NCBI GenBank assembly: GCA_020631735.1
Contig: CM036160.1
Location: forward strand, 114,434,680-114,498,679
DNA from: Saccharum officinarum
Lineage: Eukaryota > Streptophyta > Magnoliopsida > Poales > Poaceae
Direction of reading: 5' to 3'
Length of the DNA: 64,000 nucleotides
The notes beneath the pieces were generated by a model. That model was not told the origin of the DNA. It searched no databases and worked only from the letters and a program-made list of their open reading frames with translations. A program made the translations under genes and the position numbers. Of this stretch, positions 11,853 to 22,027 are shown piece by piece. How positions within the stretch are numbered: position 1 is the stretch's first letter; every line of letters starts with the position of its first letter.

Positions 11853-12208
11853 CCGATTTTCTGTTCCCAACCCCGCCACTTGTTCGCCTCATGCTCTCAT
11901 GGCCCCTCTCCATGTGCACGCCACCTAGCCATCGCCTCCTCCACAAGCTGTGCTTCCACAACTATCTTCCAATTTCCCCTAACTGCCACGAGAAGCACCG
12001 TTGGGTCACTTCAGGGGTGTGCAAGTTGGTTGCCACCGTCTTCATAGCATTCAGCCTTTGACGTCGTGGACACAAACGCCCTTGCGGAAGAGAGGTCGTG
12101 GGAGTCTGCCTTAGTCCATCAACACCGTGCATCTGCCAAGGTGGAGTGGGATCGTTCTCTCTCTCTCTCTCTTCAAGGATGGAACAGAGGATTGGACCGA
12201 TCTATTTT
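11853..12208. other. Intergenic, nothing recognised
   Basis: Unique-looking sequence with a short CT microsatellite near 12158-12172. No gene supported. Confidence 0.45.
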
Positions 12209-12449
12209 CTGTTTGGCGTGGGGACACTAAAAATTAGAATGAGACAATGACGTACATGACCCAACTGTCAGATGAGGCAATGGCCACGCTCCCGTCCCAC
12301 CTAGGATGACTCTGTCCCTTAGTGTTTTGGGGCAGAGTCATCACCCATCTAGAGAAATATTCTCTAGTGGGATGTTCTTGACTCTGAACAAAACACCACT
12401 AGAAATGGGTCCATCCGTCCCGTTTCACCTGATCACTCCAACCAAACAC
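12209..12449. mobile_element. Possible hAT-type MITE
   Basis: The left end CTGTTTGGCGTGGGGACACT and the right end, read inverted as GTGTTTGGTTGGAGTGATC, share TGTTTGG. Many grass hAT MITEs start this way. The match is short and no clean target duplication was seen. Confidence 0.35.
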
Positions 12450-12708
12450 TAACAAGGCTACAAGTGAAGGTAGGGATGGTGTCGGGTGGCATTGGTGTTA
12501 GGTTAGGAGGTGATGATTAGGTCTATTTTTTTATTAAACTCATAAATAGACCAAGAGAACCATACTCCAAATAGAATAGAAAATATGATGGGCTCAGATT
12601 AACAAGATTAACTTCGGTGTTCTAGCAACGCAATATTAGTTATAAATGCCCGAATGGGATCTATATATGGATATGGTGCACATGCGTGTCGTCTTGTAGT
12701 CTTATACG

Positions 12709-13118
12709 ACTCGTTTGGTTGGGTAATTGAAAGCAGGAAATGGGAGTTTAGAGATAGGAGTTTAGAAATCTTTTGTTTATTTCGTGAGAATAGGAGTTTT
12801 GGTGGGAAGGGGAAGGGAAGTTTAGAGTACCAACTCCCACTAATTAATTCCCTATGGGAGGGGTGGGAATTGGGTGAGATGTGTTCGTAATAAAATAAAA
12901 GTAGATCCTCACTGTCCATCATAATTTGCCTTTTAATTTTCTCCTCAAAATCCCCACACCAAACAAGGGATATGAATTCCCTCCTTGATTCCCTTTCTTA
13001 TTTCCCTCCACGAACCAAAAGGGATTGAGAATAAAAGTCAATTTCCCACCTCAATCCCCTCTGTCAACTCCCACCACTAATTCCAATTCCTCTTCCCACG
13101 TAGTTGCCCAACACACCC
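12709..13118. mobile_element. Possible hAT-type MITE, TCGTTTGGTTGGG ends
   Basis: The left end GACTCGTTTGGTTGGGTAAT and the inverted right end GGTGGGTGTGTTGGGCAACT are loosely alike, and the interior is rich in GGGAATT and AATTCCC blocks on the two sides. I found no target duplication, so this is tentative. Confidence 0.35.
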
Positions 13119-14034
13119 ACCCATAGTGTACTTATATACTTCGATGAATCCGCTTAGTAAACCTCTAGTATTATATTATGCAAAATGACAATAAATAGCA
13201 AACATGACTATGAGTAATAAAATATTATGGATAAGAACAATTAAAATACACCAACCCATAGATTATATATTTAGGAAAGTTTAAGTGTTGGTTTCATATT
13301 TTTCTGATTAGAACAAACTAGTTCAAATTTGAGAAAGCAAAAAGATTTGTTTAATTATTTTTAAAAGAGTTAAAGGCATGCGCGATCCATGAACTTGTCA
13401 AGAGATGCCACCTTTCAGGAACTTTGAAAATGTGTATCTGGATTTCTAAACTTGTTAAGTAGTGCACTGCAAATCCTAAATTTTTTAAATGGTACACTTC
13501 ATGTCTATATCTGGACCATCAGATCCAGAAGGGTGCACCAGTGAACAAATTGAGAGGGCAAGAAAAAATACAATTTCAAAGTTCGTGAATCCAAGTGACA
13601 CCACTTGACAAGTTCAAATGACTTTTTCAAAAAAAAACACCTTAAAATCATCTAAATAATCATATTTATCTATTCAGTGGGCCTAAGTGACCTAAGTGAA
13701 TATTGATACTTCATGAATGGTTAAGGATTTCTAGCTTTCGTGTGGCAATAATAAATTCGGCTAATACTTGGATAGCTTTTTCTTTTTGAAAAATTAGACT
13801 CCTCCCATTAAAAAAATTGTCTACCCGTGTCAGTTAGAGAAGCACGCGGCCTTACCAGTTTAAGTGTTTAACGACGAATCTATTCAATCAGCGCACAACC
13901 TTATCAGTTTCACGAATCTATTCAATGAAATATAGACAGGTGTACGGTTGGTTGTGATCCAAACTAACTCCCGATCGATAGGCCGATACGATTTGCGCAC
14001 TATTTTATCTCTGAAAAAAAAGACCCAACCTCTT
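13119..14034. other. AT-rich intergenic stretch with a decayed repeat
   Basis: Variants of AACTTGTCAAG recur at 13392, 13448 and 13606 on both strands, suggesting an old foldback repeat at about 13370-13640. No gene supported. Confidence 0.4.
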
Positions 14035-14036
14035 CC

Positions 14037-14044
14037 TATATATA
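14037..14044 (+). promoter_or_regulatory. TATA box of LTP-like gene
   Basis: TATATATA in the context CCTATATATAGAG, 75 bp before the chosen ATG. This is the usual plant consensus and spacing for a short 5' leader. Confidence 0.65.
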
Positions 14045-14118
14045 GAGATCTGATTTGATCGCCGCCTTCGTCGAAGGGTCATTAGTTCATGCTCATGCCA
14101 AAGCCCGGACGACGAGAG

Positions 14119-14556
14119 ATGGCTCCATCCAACAAGAGCTTCCTGGTCGCCTTGCTCTTCGCCGTCGTCGCCGCGCCATGCATACTGCGGCCATCATCAG
14201 CGGCGTTCTCGTTCCCTCCAATCTTCCCATGCATACCGGGCTTTCCTCGGATCCCACTGTTCCCTTGCATAGAGCCGCCGCCGCTGCCTGCGCCGCCGAC
14301 GGAGTGCCGGTCGCACCTGATGAAGATGATGCCCTGCGCGGGCTACCTCACCAACAGCAGCGTCACGGTGCCTCCCAGTGCGTGCTGCGACAGCTTCAGC
14401 CAGGTCCGCGACGACTTGGCGGCGATATGCTTCTGCCACGTCGCCAACGGCGACATCCAGCAGCTGCTGCCGGCGCCCATGATCTTCAAGCGCATGCTCT
14501 CCGTCACCGACCAATGCGGCGTCAATCTACGAATGGAAGCATTGGTCAAACACTGA
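14119..14556 (+). CDS. Lipid-transfer-protein-like (8-cysteine) protein, stop at C8
   Basis: A 145-residue secreted protein of the protease-inhibitor/seed-storage/LTP family, which binds lipids in a four-helix cysteine-locked fold in the cell wall. The start at 14119 gives a clean signal peptide (SFLVALLFAVVAAP); an ATG at 14089 would put ten charged residues before it. Residues 30-60 are proline- and phenylalanine-rich. Seven of eight family cysteines are present: 63, 73, 89-90, 104, 106 and 133. The eighth is due near residue 146, where the codon is TGA. Four bases later is a good splice donor (GATG/GTATGT at 14560/14561); exon two (14640-14695) then continues the same phase to TAG, so the gene seems to have lost C8 and its tail by one nonsense change. 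It is convergent with a paralogue at 15859-16370. The product may be unstable. Confidence 0.75.
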   Translation: MAPSNKSFLVALLFAVVAAPCILRPSSAAFSFPPIFPCIPGFPRIPLFPCIEPPPLPAPPTECRSHLMKMMPCAGYLTNSSVTVPPSACCDSFSQVRDDLAAICFCHVANGDIQQLLPAPMIFKRMLSVTDQCGVNLRMEALVKH

Positions 14557-14639
14557 GATGGTATGTGTAATAATAGCCTGACATTGTTATTGCAAAAGGT
14601 TTTAATTTCAACTAATGTGTCATGGATTGGATCTAACAG

Positions 14640-14695
14640 AGTTTGAAGGCGTGCCGCCCATGACGCTCCCTAGTCCTCCACCGTCAGCAGCTTAG
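14640..14695 (+). pseudogene. Second exon of the LTP-like gene, now untranslated
   Basis: The acceptor TCTAACAG at 14632-14639 precedes 56 bases. Joined to the donor at 14560/14561 in the frame before the TGA, they read FEGVPPMTLPSPPPSAA then TAG. A short proline-rich tail after C8 is normal for this kind of LTP-like protein. The stop at 14554 removes it. Confidence 0.6.
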
Positions 14696-15858
14696 GTATT
14701 CTTTTTTTTTTTCCAATATTTTCTTTTCTGGAAGATGTGTAATTCTAGTTCCTGATTTTATAACTGTATGACATAATGTTCTGAATTCTGATCGCTTTTT
14801 TGCAGCAGCAGGACACAGTGTCAGTATGTAGCAAAGGGGTTGATCAGTTCTCTTTGGATGGGAAAAAAATAAAGCAGCGGATTGCAGACATGGCTATGCC
14901 TGGTTCGACATAGTAGTAGCACTCTTGCAAGAGAATAAAAGCGTGGTAGCTAGGTTTTAGATTTCTTGCTTAGGAAGTCATATGTATGCTCTGAATTATG
15001 AGCAATCATATTTGTCGCAAGGATATATTATTACTTCGTGTTAGCAAAGGCTACTATTGGAAGTTAATATCTTCTCTTTTTTTTTACCAAAGTAGGAAGG
15101 GGAGACGCTTACCTACTATGCACGAGTTACAAGGCCGGTTGCTCTGTGAACTACTTCCTCTGTCCCACGTTGAATGATGTTTTAGCTGAGTAACCGATAC
15201 ATTCATTAGCTTTGAATGCATTAAGTAACTATGTCTAGGTGCATTCAATGAAATGTGAACCACGTCAAGAGTTCTCGGACAAAGGCAGTACTCTCCATTC
15301 CAAATTCTAAATTATAATAAAACATTTTAACTTTTCTAGATACACTATTCTAAAACTACCAGCAATGGAAGCATCAATCCGAGGTGATAAAACAAGGCTT
15401 TCTAAATCCCTTTTGAACACAAAGACCACGGCAGATATATCACAAAGGATCGTATGTCCTTTGAGCACAAAGACCACGGCACAGATCACAAAGGATAGTA
15501 TGTTTTACAATAATTCAATTGGAGAACAAAGACTAACACCTCACAAATCACGAAGGATAATTTCAATTATTACCGATTACAGTCATATCTGAACACATCT
15601 TCAGAAGTATCATCATAACTTCAGAAGTAAAACATACTGGTAGCTTAAAAAAAACATACTAGTAGTAATTCAAGGCTTGTAGAAGTTAACCAAGCTAGGC
15701 AAGTTGGCCAAGCTGGGCATTGTGGCTGGATGAGGTCGAGGAGGCGTTGACGCCTAGTAGGCCTATGTGGCGAGCAGGCGTCGAGGCCTAGGGCAGAGGC
15801 CTCATCGGCGGCGACGGAGGCGTCACTGGCGGCGATGGAGGCATAGGCGACGGAGGCG
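14696..15858. other. Intergenic region between convergent LTP-like genes
   Basis: It holds the 3' ends of both genes. A decayed Stowaway-like start (CTACTTCCTCTGTCCCACGT) lies at 15150. At about 15415-15500 the block ACACAAAGACCACGGCA occurs twice, 51 bases apart. No other gene supported. Confidence 0.45.
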
Positions 15859-16370
15859 TCACCGGCGGGACGGAGGCATAGGCGGGATGGTGGATATGGG
15901 TGGCACAGGTCCAACTGTACCATCAAAGAAATAAATTACAAGGCAGTATTAGCAAAAACATGACTTATACTACAATCACGGTAACTGAAAAACCTACCGA
16001 AACACATGGCAGGGAGCTGAGGCGGCACGATCGCCCAGCAGGCAACAGGTAGCAAAGCCAGTCGGATGGGGTCGATATTAATGCCCAAGAGCTCGTTGAT
16101 CTCGCCGCCAATGGCGTGGCAGAGGCAGATGGATGCCGGCGTGCCGAGAAGCGCCCTGAGGGGGGCACAGCAGCTCGCCGGAGGGCCGGAGATAACCGTT
16201 CCGATCGTCAGGAATGGAGCGCAGCTGCTGAGCTCGATTAACGTTGCTGCACAGTTCGTCGGCCTGCCGTTCGGTGTTGGTGGCGGCGGTGGCGGATTGG
16301 CAGCCGTAGCTTGAAGCACTGCCGTCGCCACGACGACCATGGCGAGGAAGGAGACGGTGGATGTTGCCAT
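15859..16370 (-). CDS. Lipid-transfer-protein-like (8-cysteine) protein, 2 exons
   Basis: Exon one is 16370-15998; its donor G/GTAGGT joins an acceptor ending TGGTACAG, and exon two is 15914-15859, giving 142 residues. A signal peptide (about residues 1-24) precedes a run of six prolines. All eight cysteines are present at 40, 50, 67-68, 82, 84, 111 and 123, in the C..C..CC..CXC..C..C order. The tail continues as a proline-rich stretch and stops at TGA. In the next frame the proline-rich coding continues through two more PPSPPVTPPSP-like units, so a one-base loss near 15867-15871 probably shortened it. Without splicing the frame would run to 15936, but the donor, acceptor and composition favour splicing. 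Likely secreted; paralogue of the gene at 14119. Confidence 0.78.
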
Positions 16371-16440
16371 TGCTGCTGCCTCTGATTGATGCCGCTGATG
16401 GTGAAGTATGGATCGACTTGTTTACAACTGACGATGCTGC

Positions 16441-16447
16441 TATATAT
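16441..16447 (-). promoter_or_regulatory. TATA box of minus-strand LTP-like gene
   Basis: On the minus strand the sequence reads CCATATATAGCAG, about 70 bp before the ATG at 16370. Confidence 0.6.
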
Positions 16448-17089
16448 GGTGAAACTCTGATATTGTTTATATAGTCATCACACCAGCCCAGTCGGTATGC
16501 ATGCTTTCACATTTTTTTCCTGCAAGATTTCAGAGCCACTGACGTTCAGTTACCATCGTTCAGTTGGCCGCAGACTTCTATCACTCAACGATGAGTGATA
16601 TGCCTTCGCAGAGGGGTTGGTGCATCCAATTTCAACTGACGGCTAACTGTGTTGTCACAGCAGCAAGAGAACCGAGGCTGCCACCGATCAGGTCGGCAAC
16701 AAAAGGTGGGTGCAAAGATCAAGCAGGTCGCGCCGTTTTTTATTAGTCTTCGTTTTGCATTGTTTAGTATATACGGAGGTCACAGGAAGAGTGATGCTCT
16801 AGCTGTGCAAAGACTTTCCGTGGTTCATCAAGAATAGGAGAAATGGCCAGTATCATCGACGACAGTGGTTCAGTTTTTTTTCTTGCATTTCAAACGTATC
16901 CTTATTATTTCAAATCGATGGCTAAAAATATTTAGCGGCAACTTCCTTCGTAAGCAATAGAAAGCTATAGCAGAAGTCTTTTCATTTAATGGCTTTTAAA
17001 AAATAGTATAATTCTTAAAAAATTATGCATAAAAATATTTAATTAAGCAAAATTTTACGAACACAAATACACACATCTAGAAATAGCCA
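16448..17089. other. Intergenic, nothing recognised
   Basis: Presumed upstream region of the minus-strand LTP-like gene, then AT-rich sequence without a supported gene. Confidence 0.45.
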
Positions 17090-17245
17090 ACAATTTTAAG
17101 GCTGACAACCTATTTTAAAAGAGCCAATGTATAACCGCCTCTAAATTAAAAGTCACTTAAGACAGGTCACTTAATAGATCACCTCTGAAAATAAAGCTTA
17201 TTTTTAGAGACTTATTAAGAGACCCGGCTCTAGAAATCCTAGTGT
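17090..17245. mobile_element. Possible CACTA (En/Spm) end remnant
   Basis: ACCGCCTCTAAA, AGTCACTTAAG and ACCTCTGAAAATAAA on both strands recall the subterminal repeats of grass CACTA elements. CCTAGTG at 17239 could be the outer end. No partner end or target duplication was found. Confidence 0.3.
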
Positions 17246-17715
17246 CACGACCGGAAAATCACCTCAAAAACAAAAAGAAAGTACTATATGTTACCTGCAA
17301 TGAAGCACAATCATATATTGCTAGACCATGAAGTTGTAAAATCGCAAAGGGCTTGGCCAGCGTCCCTGTCTTGTCCGGTTGGGATCATAGCAATTTTTTT
17401 TTATCATTTGTCCAATTTAGATATTTTTTCGCGACCCTGCCCAACAAGCACGTTTTTTATTAGGAAGGTAGCAACACAAACAACATCATGTGTGAGCATA
17501 AAACTTTAATAATATAGAATCTATCGTATATTTTCCTTGTCACAAATAATGTCGCCCCTAATTGTAAAATCCTCTTTGATCTTGCTGCGCACTGATAAGT
17601 AATTGAATGGTGCGGATTGGTGGTTGACGTTTGCAAAGTTTTAGTCTAATTGTAAATAATTCTGTGTTACCATAAAAGATTAATTTGTAATTGGAAAACG
17701 GTAATTTTTCGTATA

Positions 17716-18840
17716 GGCAGGTGTTCGTCCGCGCGCCGGACGCTCCAGATGATGGGCCGCCCACGCCACCTCAACAAACCGCCTCTTTTTGTGCTTATCC
17801 ACTCACCCCGAACCGTTTAAAAAAAACCCACCTCACTGTAGCGCCGCGATAGGTCTCCGCGATACTGTGGCCATGCTTTCCACCGCGCCTCCGCTCCGCC
17901 AAGCGACATCTCCACCGCCCCAGAGCGCAGCAGCCCGTCTTCCTCCCTCTCCACCACGTCTCTCGCCCGCCGCGACCTTCTAGAGCGTGTGGACCCGCCG
18001 TGGCCTTCTCGAGTAGGCCTACCGTGACCTTCTCCACCGGAGCGGCGAGCTCTACACTGGTGAAATCCACGCGCTGACTAGCCTCCATTCTGAAACAGCA
18101 AGGAGATATTGCGTTGAAAGCGCATGTTGCGAGCGTATGTTTCAAGTGTTTTAGAAGTTTCAGAGGTATGTTGCAAGTGTTTTATGCAGATGTTGCAAAG
18201 GTAGATCGGGATGTTGCAAGTGTTTCAGAGGCATGTTGCAAGTGTTTCAAATGCATGTTGCAAGCTTTTGTTTAAAATGTTTCATCTGTTTCATACGTAT
18301 GTTGCAAGCGTTTCGATCTGGATGTTGCATATATTTTACACATATATATCGCAAGAGTATGTTTGAAATGTTTCAGCCGTTTCAGTCTTATGTTGCAATA
18401 AGTGTTTTCATGTTGCAAGTTGTAAGTGTTTTATCTGGATGTTGCATATGTTTCACACACATGTTTCAAGTGTATGTTTTAAATGTTTCATCTGCTTTAG
18501 ATGTATATTGCATCCAAGTATTTCATATTTTAGAGGTAGAGAGTCATGGGGCACGGCCCGAGCGCCGAGGATGGGGAACGGTGAGCCGAGGCCAGCGGAT
18601 GGGGAGTGCCGGGGCTGGCAGACGAGGCACCTGGGTTCGTGCGGACGGGGCGTGCTCATCTAGTCGTCTGCATCCCTGCTCCTGGGTCCTGCCTATGCGG
18701 AGAGAGAAGGTGGTTCAAGGGGGAGGAGCACGCGGGTGTGGGGCATCGGCGGGCGCGGTGTTTCTGCCAGCGTGCGTGACGGAGGAGGTGGGGCGTCCGG
18801 ACGTGTGTTTCTGTCCGGACATCCGGGCGCTAGTTTCTCC
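17716..18840. mobile_element. Possible non-autonomous DNA transposon with internal minisatellite
   Basis: Both flanks are GC-rich and similar when inverted: GTTCGTCCGCGCGCCGGACG at 17721 and CGCCCGGATGTCCGGACAG read back from 18831. They may be degenerate terminal repeats. The interior holds the minisatellite described next. No target duplication was seen. Confidence 0.3.
18110..18535 (+). repeat. Degenerate minisatellite, ATGTTGCAAGTGTTTCA units
   Basis: About a dozen imperfect copies of a 25-40-bp unit built on ATGTTGCAAGTGTTTCAGA. Open frames crossing it encode low-complexity protein and are not genes. Confidence 0.75.
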
Positions 18841-19232
18841 CATTGAGAAACATTAGTTACAGGAAGCAGCCCGCGTATGATTTTAAAATATTTATGTACA
18901 TTGTTGTATTTTGCTTGTGGATCACCCCATAAAGTCGTACGAAACTAATTAACAAAGCAATCTGCACTAGAAGCAACACTACTCTTTTTTTTCTTTTTTT
19001 TTAGGAGAAGAAGCAACACCACTTGGAGCTCCCTGGTGGGGCTAGCAGGCCAGGACCATGAGCTAGCGTGATCCCGACTGATCCAACATGCATCCTATTC
19101 CTAGAGTAGAGCTCCATGGGCGGCGTGGTTGTAGGCAACGGCAGAGCTGGCGGGTATGTTCCATTTACATTCCATCCACAGACCACAGGAGAAGTTGCTG
19201 CCGACCACCAAGTATAAGCTGAGAAGATCTAG
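18841..19232. other. Intergenic, nothing recognised
   Basis: No gene, terminal repeat or RNA gene seen. Confidence 0.45.
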
Positions 19233-19419
19233 GGCCCTGTTTGTTTCCGTGTTCGCGTCGCGATTGAGCGAGAAAAGCGAGATAATCCCGCCGAACGACG
19301 CGCGACCAGGAATCGCCCGCGGCGTGGAACACGAGAAAATTATTCACAAAACGCGGCATCCGAGCCGCGTTGGCTCAAACGCGAACGCGTGATACCGAGT
19401 CAGGGAACAAACAGGACAC
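19233..19419. mobile_element. hAT-type MITE with CCTGTTTGTT ends
   Basis: The left end GGCCCTGTTTGTTTCC and the inverted right end GTCCTGTTTGTTCCC are terminal repeats of a very common grass MITE type. The interior is GC-rich with short inverted blocks (CGCGTCGCG, CGCGAACGCG). The flanking duplication is not clear. Confidence 0.6.
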
Positions 19420-20239
19420 TAGCCTGTACTGTCGTTATCCAAAAAAAAAAAAAACTGTAGCCTGGCCTGATGAGACACCAGCATTCCAGCATGGTAGGAG
19501 TACTAATGAACCATAAGAAATGAGGTTCTTCTTCTAGTTGGAACTCAGATCTGCACGCAGGAGAAGGTTGGAACTGAATGGTAAGAACAATAATAATTCA
19601 ATTGGAGAACGAGACTAGGACAGCACATATAATACAGCCCACGAGTTGCAGCTCTCCGTCGAATTTCTGAACGAGCCTTTTTCCCCATATGCTTACTACA
19701 CATTCAAATAATTTAGACGATATTACATATTCCAATAACTTAGACCACATTAGACCTTAACTAAGACTTGTTTTTGTAGCACATGCTCCAACATGGTTTG
19801 AGAGACGCTTAGTGTTAAGATCATGCAGGACCATATATAGCAACCAACTCTGCAGGGTTGTGATAAATAAATATACATGGTAGTAACTGGATTTTTTTTA
19901 ATAAGTAGGAGAAATTTGTAGTCCTCGAAACACAGCATGCTAGTAATAGTATTCATAGCTTCCTCCTGCATGACTTGTAAACACGTACGACACTAGAGGA
20001 TAGTGCCAGGCAAAGGCCATCTTTTCGAACTAGGACGAGCAACAAGCGCCTCTGCAGCAGTCCTTTTTGAATCAAAATCCATCAGTAACATCACATTTGA
20101 TCGACTGGTAAATAAGGAGTCTGATCTTTTCATAAAAGTTCATGCCAATGAAATTCCCATTATAATCTATCACTGCCCTCCAATCCCAGCCTTAGTAATT
20201 TTACAAGTTGAGATCTTAAGCTCCTGGCAGTCGAGTTTG
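19420..20239. other. Intergenic, nothing recognised, up to the gap
   Basis: AT-rich, with an A run at 19441. No gene supported. The left edge of the following retrotransposon must fall inside or beside the gap. Confidence 0.4.
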
Positions 20240-20339
20240 NNNNNNNNNNNNNNNNNNNNNNNNNNNNNNNNNNNNNNNNNNNNNNNNNNNNNNNNNNNNN
20301 NNNNNNNNNNNNNNNNNNNNNNNNNNNNNNNNNNNNNNN
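20240..20339. other. Assembly gap of 100 N
   Basis: Exactly 100 undetermined bases, the usual size for a gap of unknown length. It replaces the first ~317 bp of the 5' LTR of the next element, judged by comparison with its 3' LTR. Confidence 0.98.
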
Positions 20340-21967
20340 CGACTATCAAGAGGGCAATCACGGTTAGCTCGAAATCAAGTGCCACTAGATCAATGTCTTG
20401 AGCATATGCATTAGGATCTAGTAAAGAGCTAACATAACGCCTTGGAAAATGATTGTGAAATGCTAACACACATGCACATGGTGGTGTACACTTGGTGGTG
20501 TTAGCACATTTGCGAAGGCGGTGGGAGTTTAAGCGGTAGAAGGGGTTTGGGTTCCTCTCTCCCTCCCGCCGAGCTTGCGAGGCGGGATTCGGCGCTTTTT
20601 GGAGAAGTGAAATGCCTATTTTCTATTGCGCCGGAAGTCGGAAAAGAAACGGAGGCGAAAGGAGGTCACTGCGTTGACCGGACGCTGCACCGGACGCGGT
20701 CACGGTTTCACCGGACGCGTCCGGTCAGTTCAACGCGGCGCGAGCGCTAGGGTTTGTGACCGGACGCGGGTCTGGCCTGACCAGCGCGTCCGGTCAGTTC
20801 AACTGGGCGTAAGAGAGAAGCGCGCGACCGGCGCGTCCGGTCCTTCACGGGACCGGAGCGTCCGGTCACGCGTCCAGAAACACAGAGCGAAGCGGAGTGA
20901 CGATCGAACGCGCGGCGCGTCCGTCACGTGCGATCGGACGCGTCCGGTCGCAGCTGGAGCTTACTGGAACGCGACCGGACGCGGCACTGTCGCGTCCGGT
21001 CACTCGGTTCAGCGCGTCCGGTCAGGGCAACGGCTAGTTCTGACGCGCACTGTTCACGTTTGTCGTGTAGTGACCGGACGCGTCCGGTCACCCTGACCGG
21101 AGCGTCCGGTCAGCGCGATTTTCGCTGCGTCGTCTGTAACGGCTAGCTGCGTACCCCTTCGTTATAAATAGAGGTGGCCGGGGTTTGAGGGTAACTCTTG
21201 CACATTTTGAGATATAGAGACATACTTTGAGCTAGAGAACAACCCCTCCACTCATCTCTTTGATTAGTTGCACATCTTGAGTGAGATTGAGTGAGATTCA
21301 AGTGCATTGCTTGAGAGTTGCATTCTAGAGGCACTTGATCTTCGAGTTGCTGCGGATTTCTTGTTACTCTTCCGTGTTTCCCGACACGGTAGACGGCTTG
21401 GAGCAGCGGAGGTGATTGAGCTCGCAATTGGAGATTGTTGGAGCCTTCACCAAGTGTTGTAAGGGGTTCTTGATCCTTCCCCGCGGGAGTTCGTGAATTG
21501 GATACTCTAGTGGAGCTCGTGGCTTGGAGGATCCCCATCTTGTGTGCGGTTGTGCGGCGCCCGCCGAGGGCTCAACTCTTGATAGTCGATTAGCTCGCGA
21601 ACCGACAAGTGGGTGTATCGCCACAACGGGGAGTAGCTTGCCGGAAGCAAGTGAACCTCGGGATAAATTCTTGTGTCATTCTCTTCCCGAGGATTTCTCT
21701 TGTGTGATTGATTGATTGGTACTTCTCATCTCTACACGGCGGTATAATCACTCAAAGCTCTTCTCTCGTTTTACTTCTTGTTTCTAGCTTGTAGTTGTTG
21801 TTGTGTTTAGTGGATAGCCTTGTACTAGACTTGTGTAGGTGGCTTGCTTAATTAGTTAGAGCTAGTGCTTTTGCTTCGCCACCTTTTTACTAACTCGTGG
21901 TTAAGTAATTCTTGTAGAAGTTTTAATTAGGCTATTCACCCCCCCTCTAGCCTATTTGGACCTTACA
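20340..21967 (+). repeat. 5' LTR of the copia element (truncated by gap)
   Basis: Ends GGACCTTACA. It contains the palindrome array at about 20690-21115 and a TATA box, TTATAAATA at 21162-21170, which should start the genomic RNA near 21195. It aligns base for base with 28676-30311. Confidence 0.92.
20688..21115 (+). repeat. Array of GACCGGACGC / GCGTCCGGTC motifs in the LTR
   Basis: At least a dozen half-sites in both orientations, several fused to the perfect 20-bp palindrome TGACCGGACGCGTCCGGTCA (21071-21090). The array lies just upstream of the LTR TATA box. CpG density is very high. Confidence 0.85.
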
Positions 21968-21969
21968 AG

Positions 21970-21981
21970 TGGTATCGGAGC
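21970..21981 (+). other. Primer-binding site
   Basis: TGGTATCGGAGC two bases after the LTR, matching the initiator tRNA-Met type site (TGGTATCAGAGC) with one difference. Confidence 0.88.
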
Positions 21982-22027
21982 CGAGGCACCGTTTATTTGA
22001 GGCTTAACAACCTACGGTGAAAAAGAA

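Noticed and set aside
18233..18856. 207-codon plus-strand frame
   Set aside because: It crosses the ATGTTGCAAG minisatellite and a GC-rich transposon-like end; low complexity only.
20547..21146. Arginine/threonine-rich open frames
   Set aside because: They translate the palindrome array of the LTR; the same frames recur in the 3' LTR at 28885-29377.
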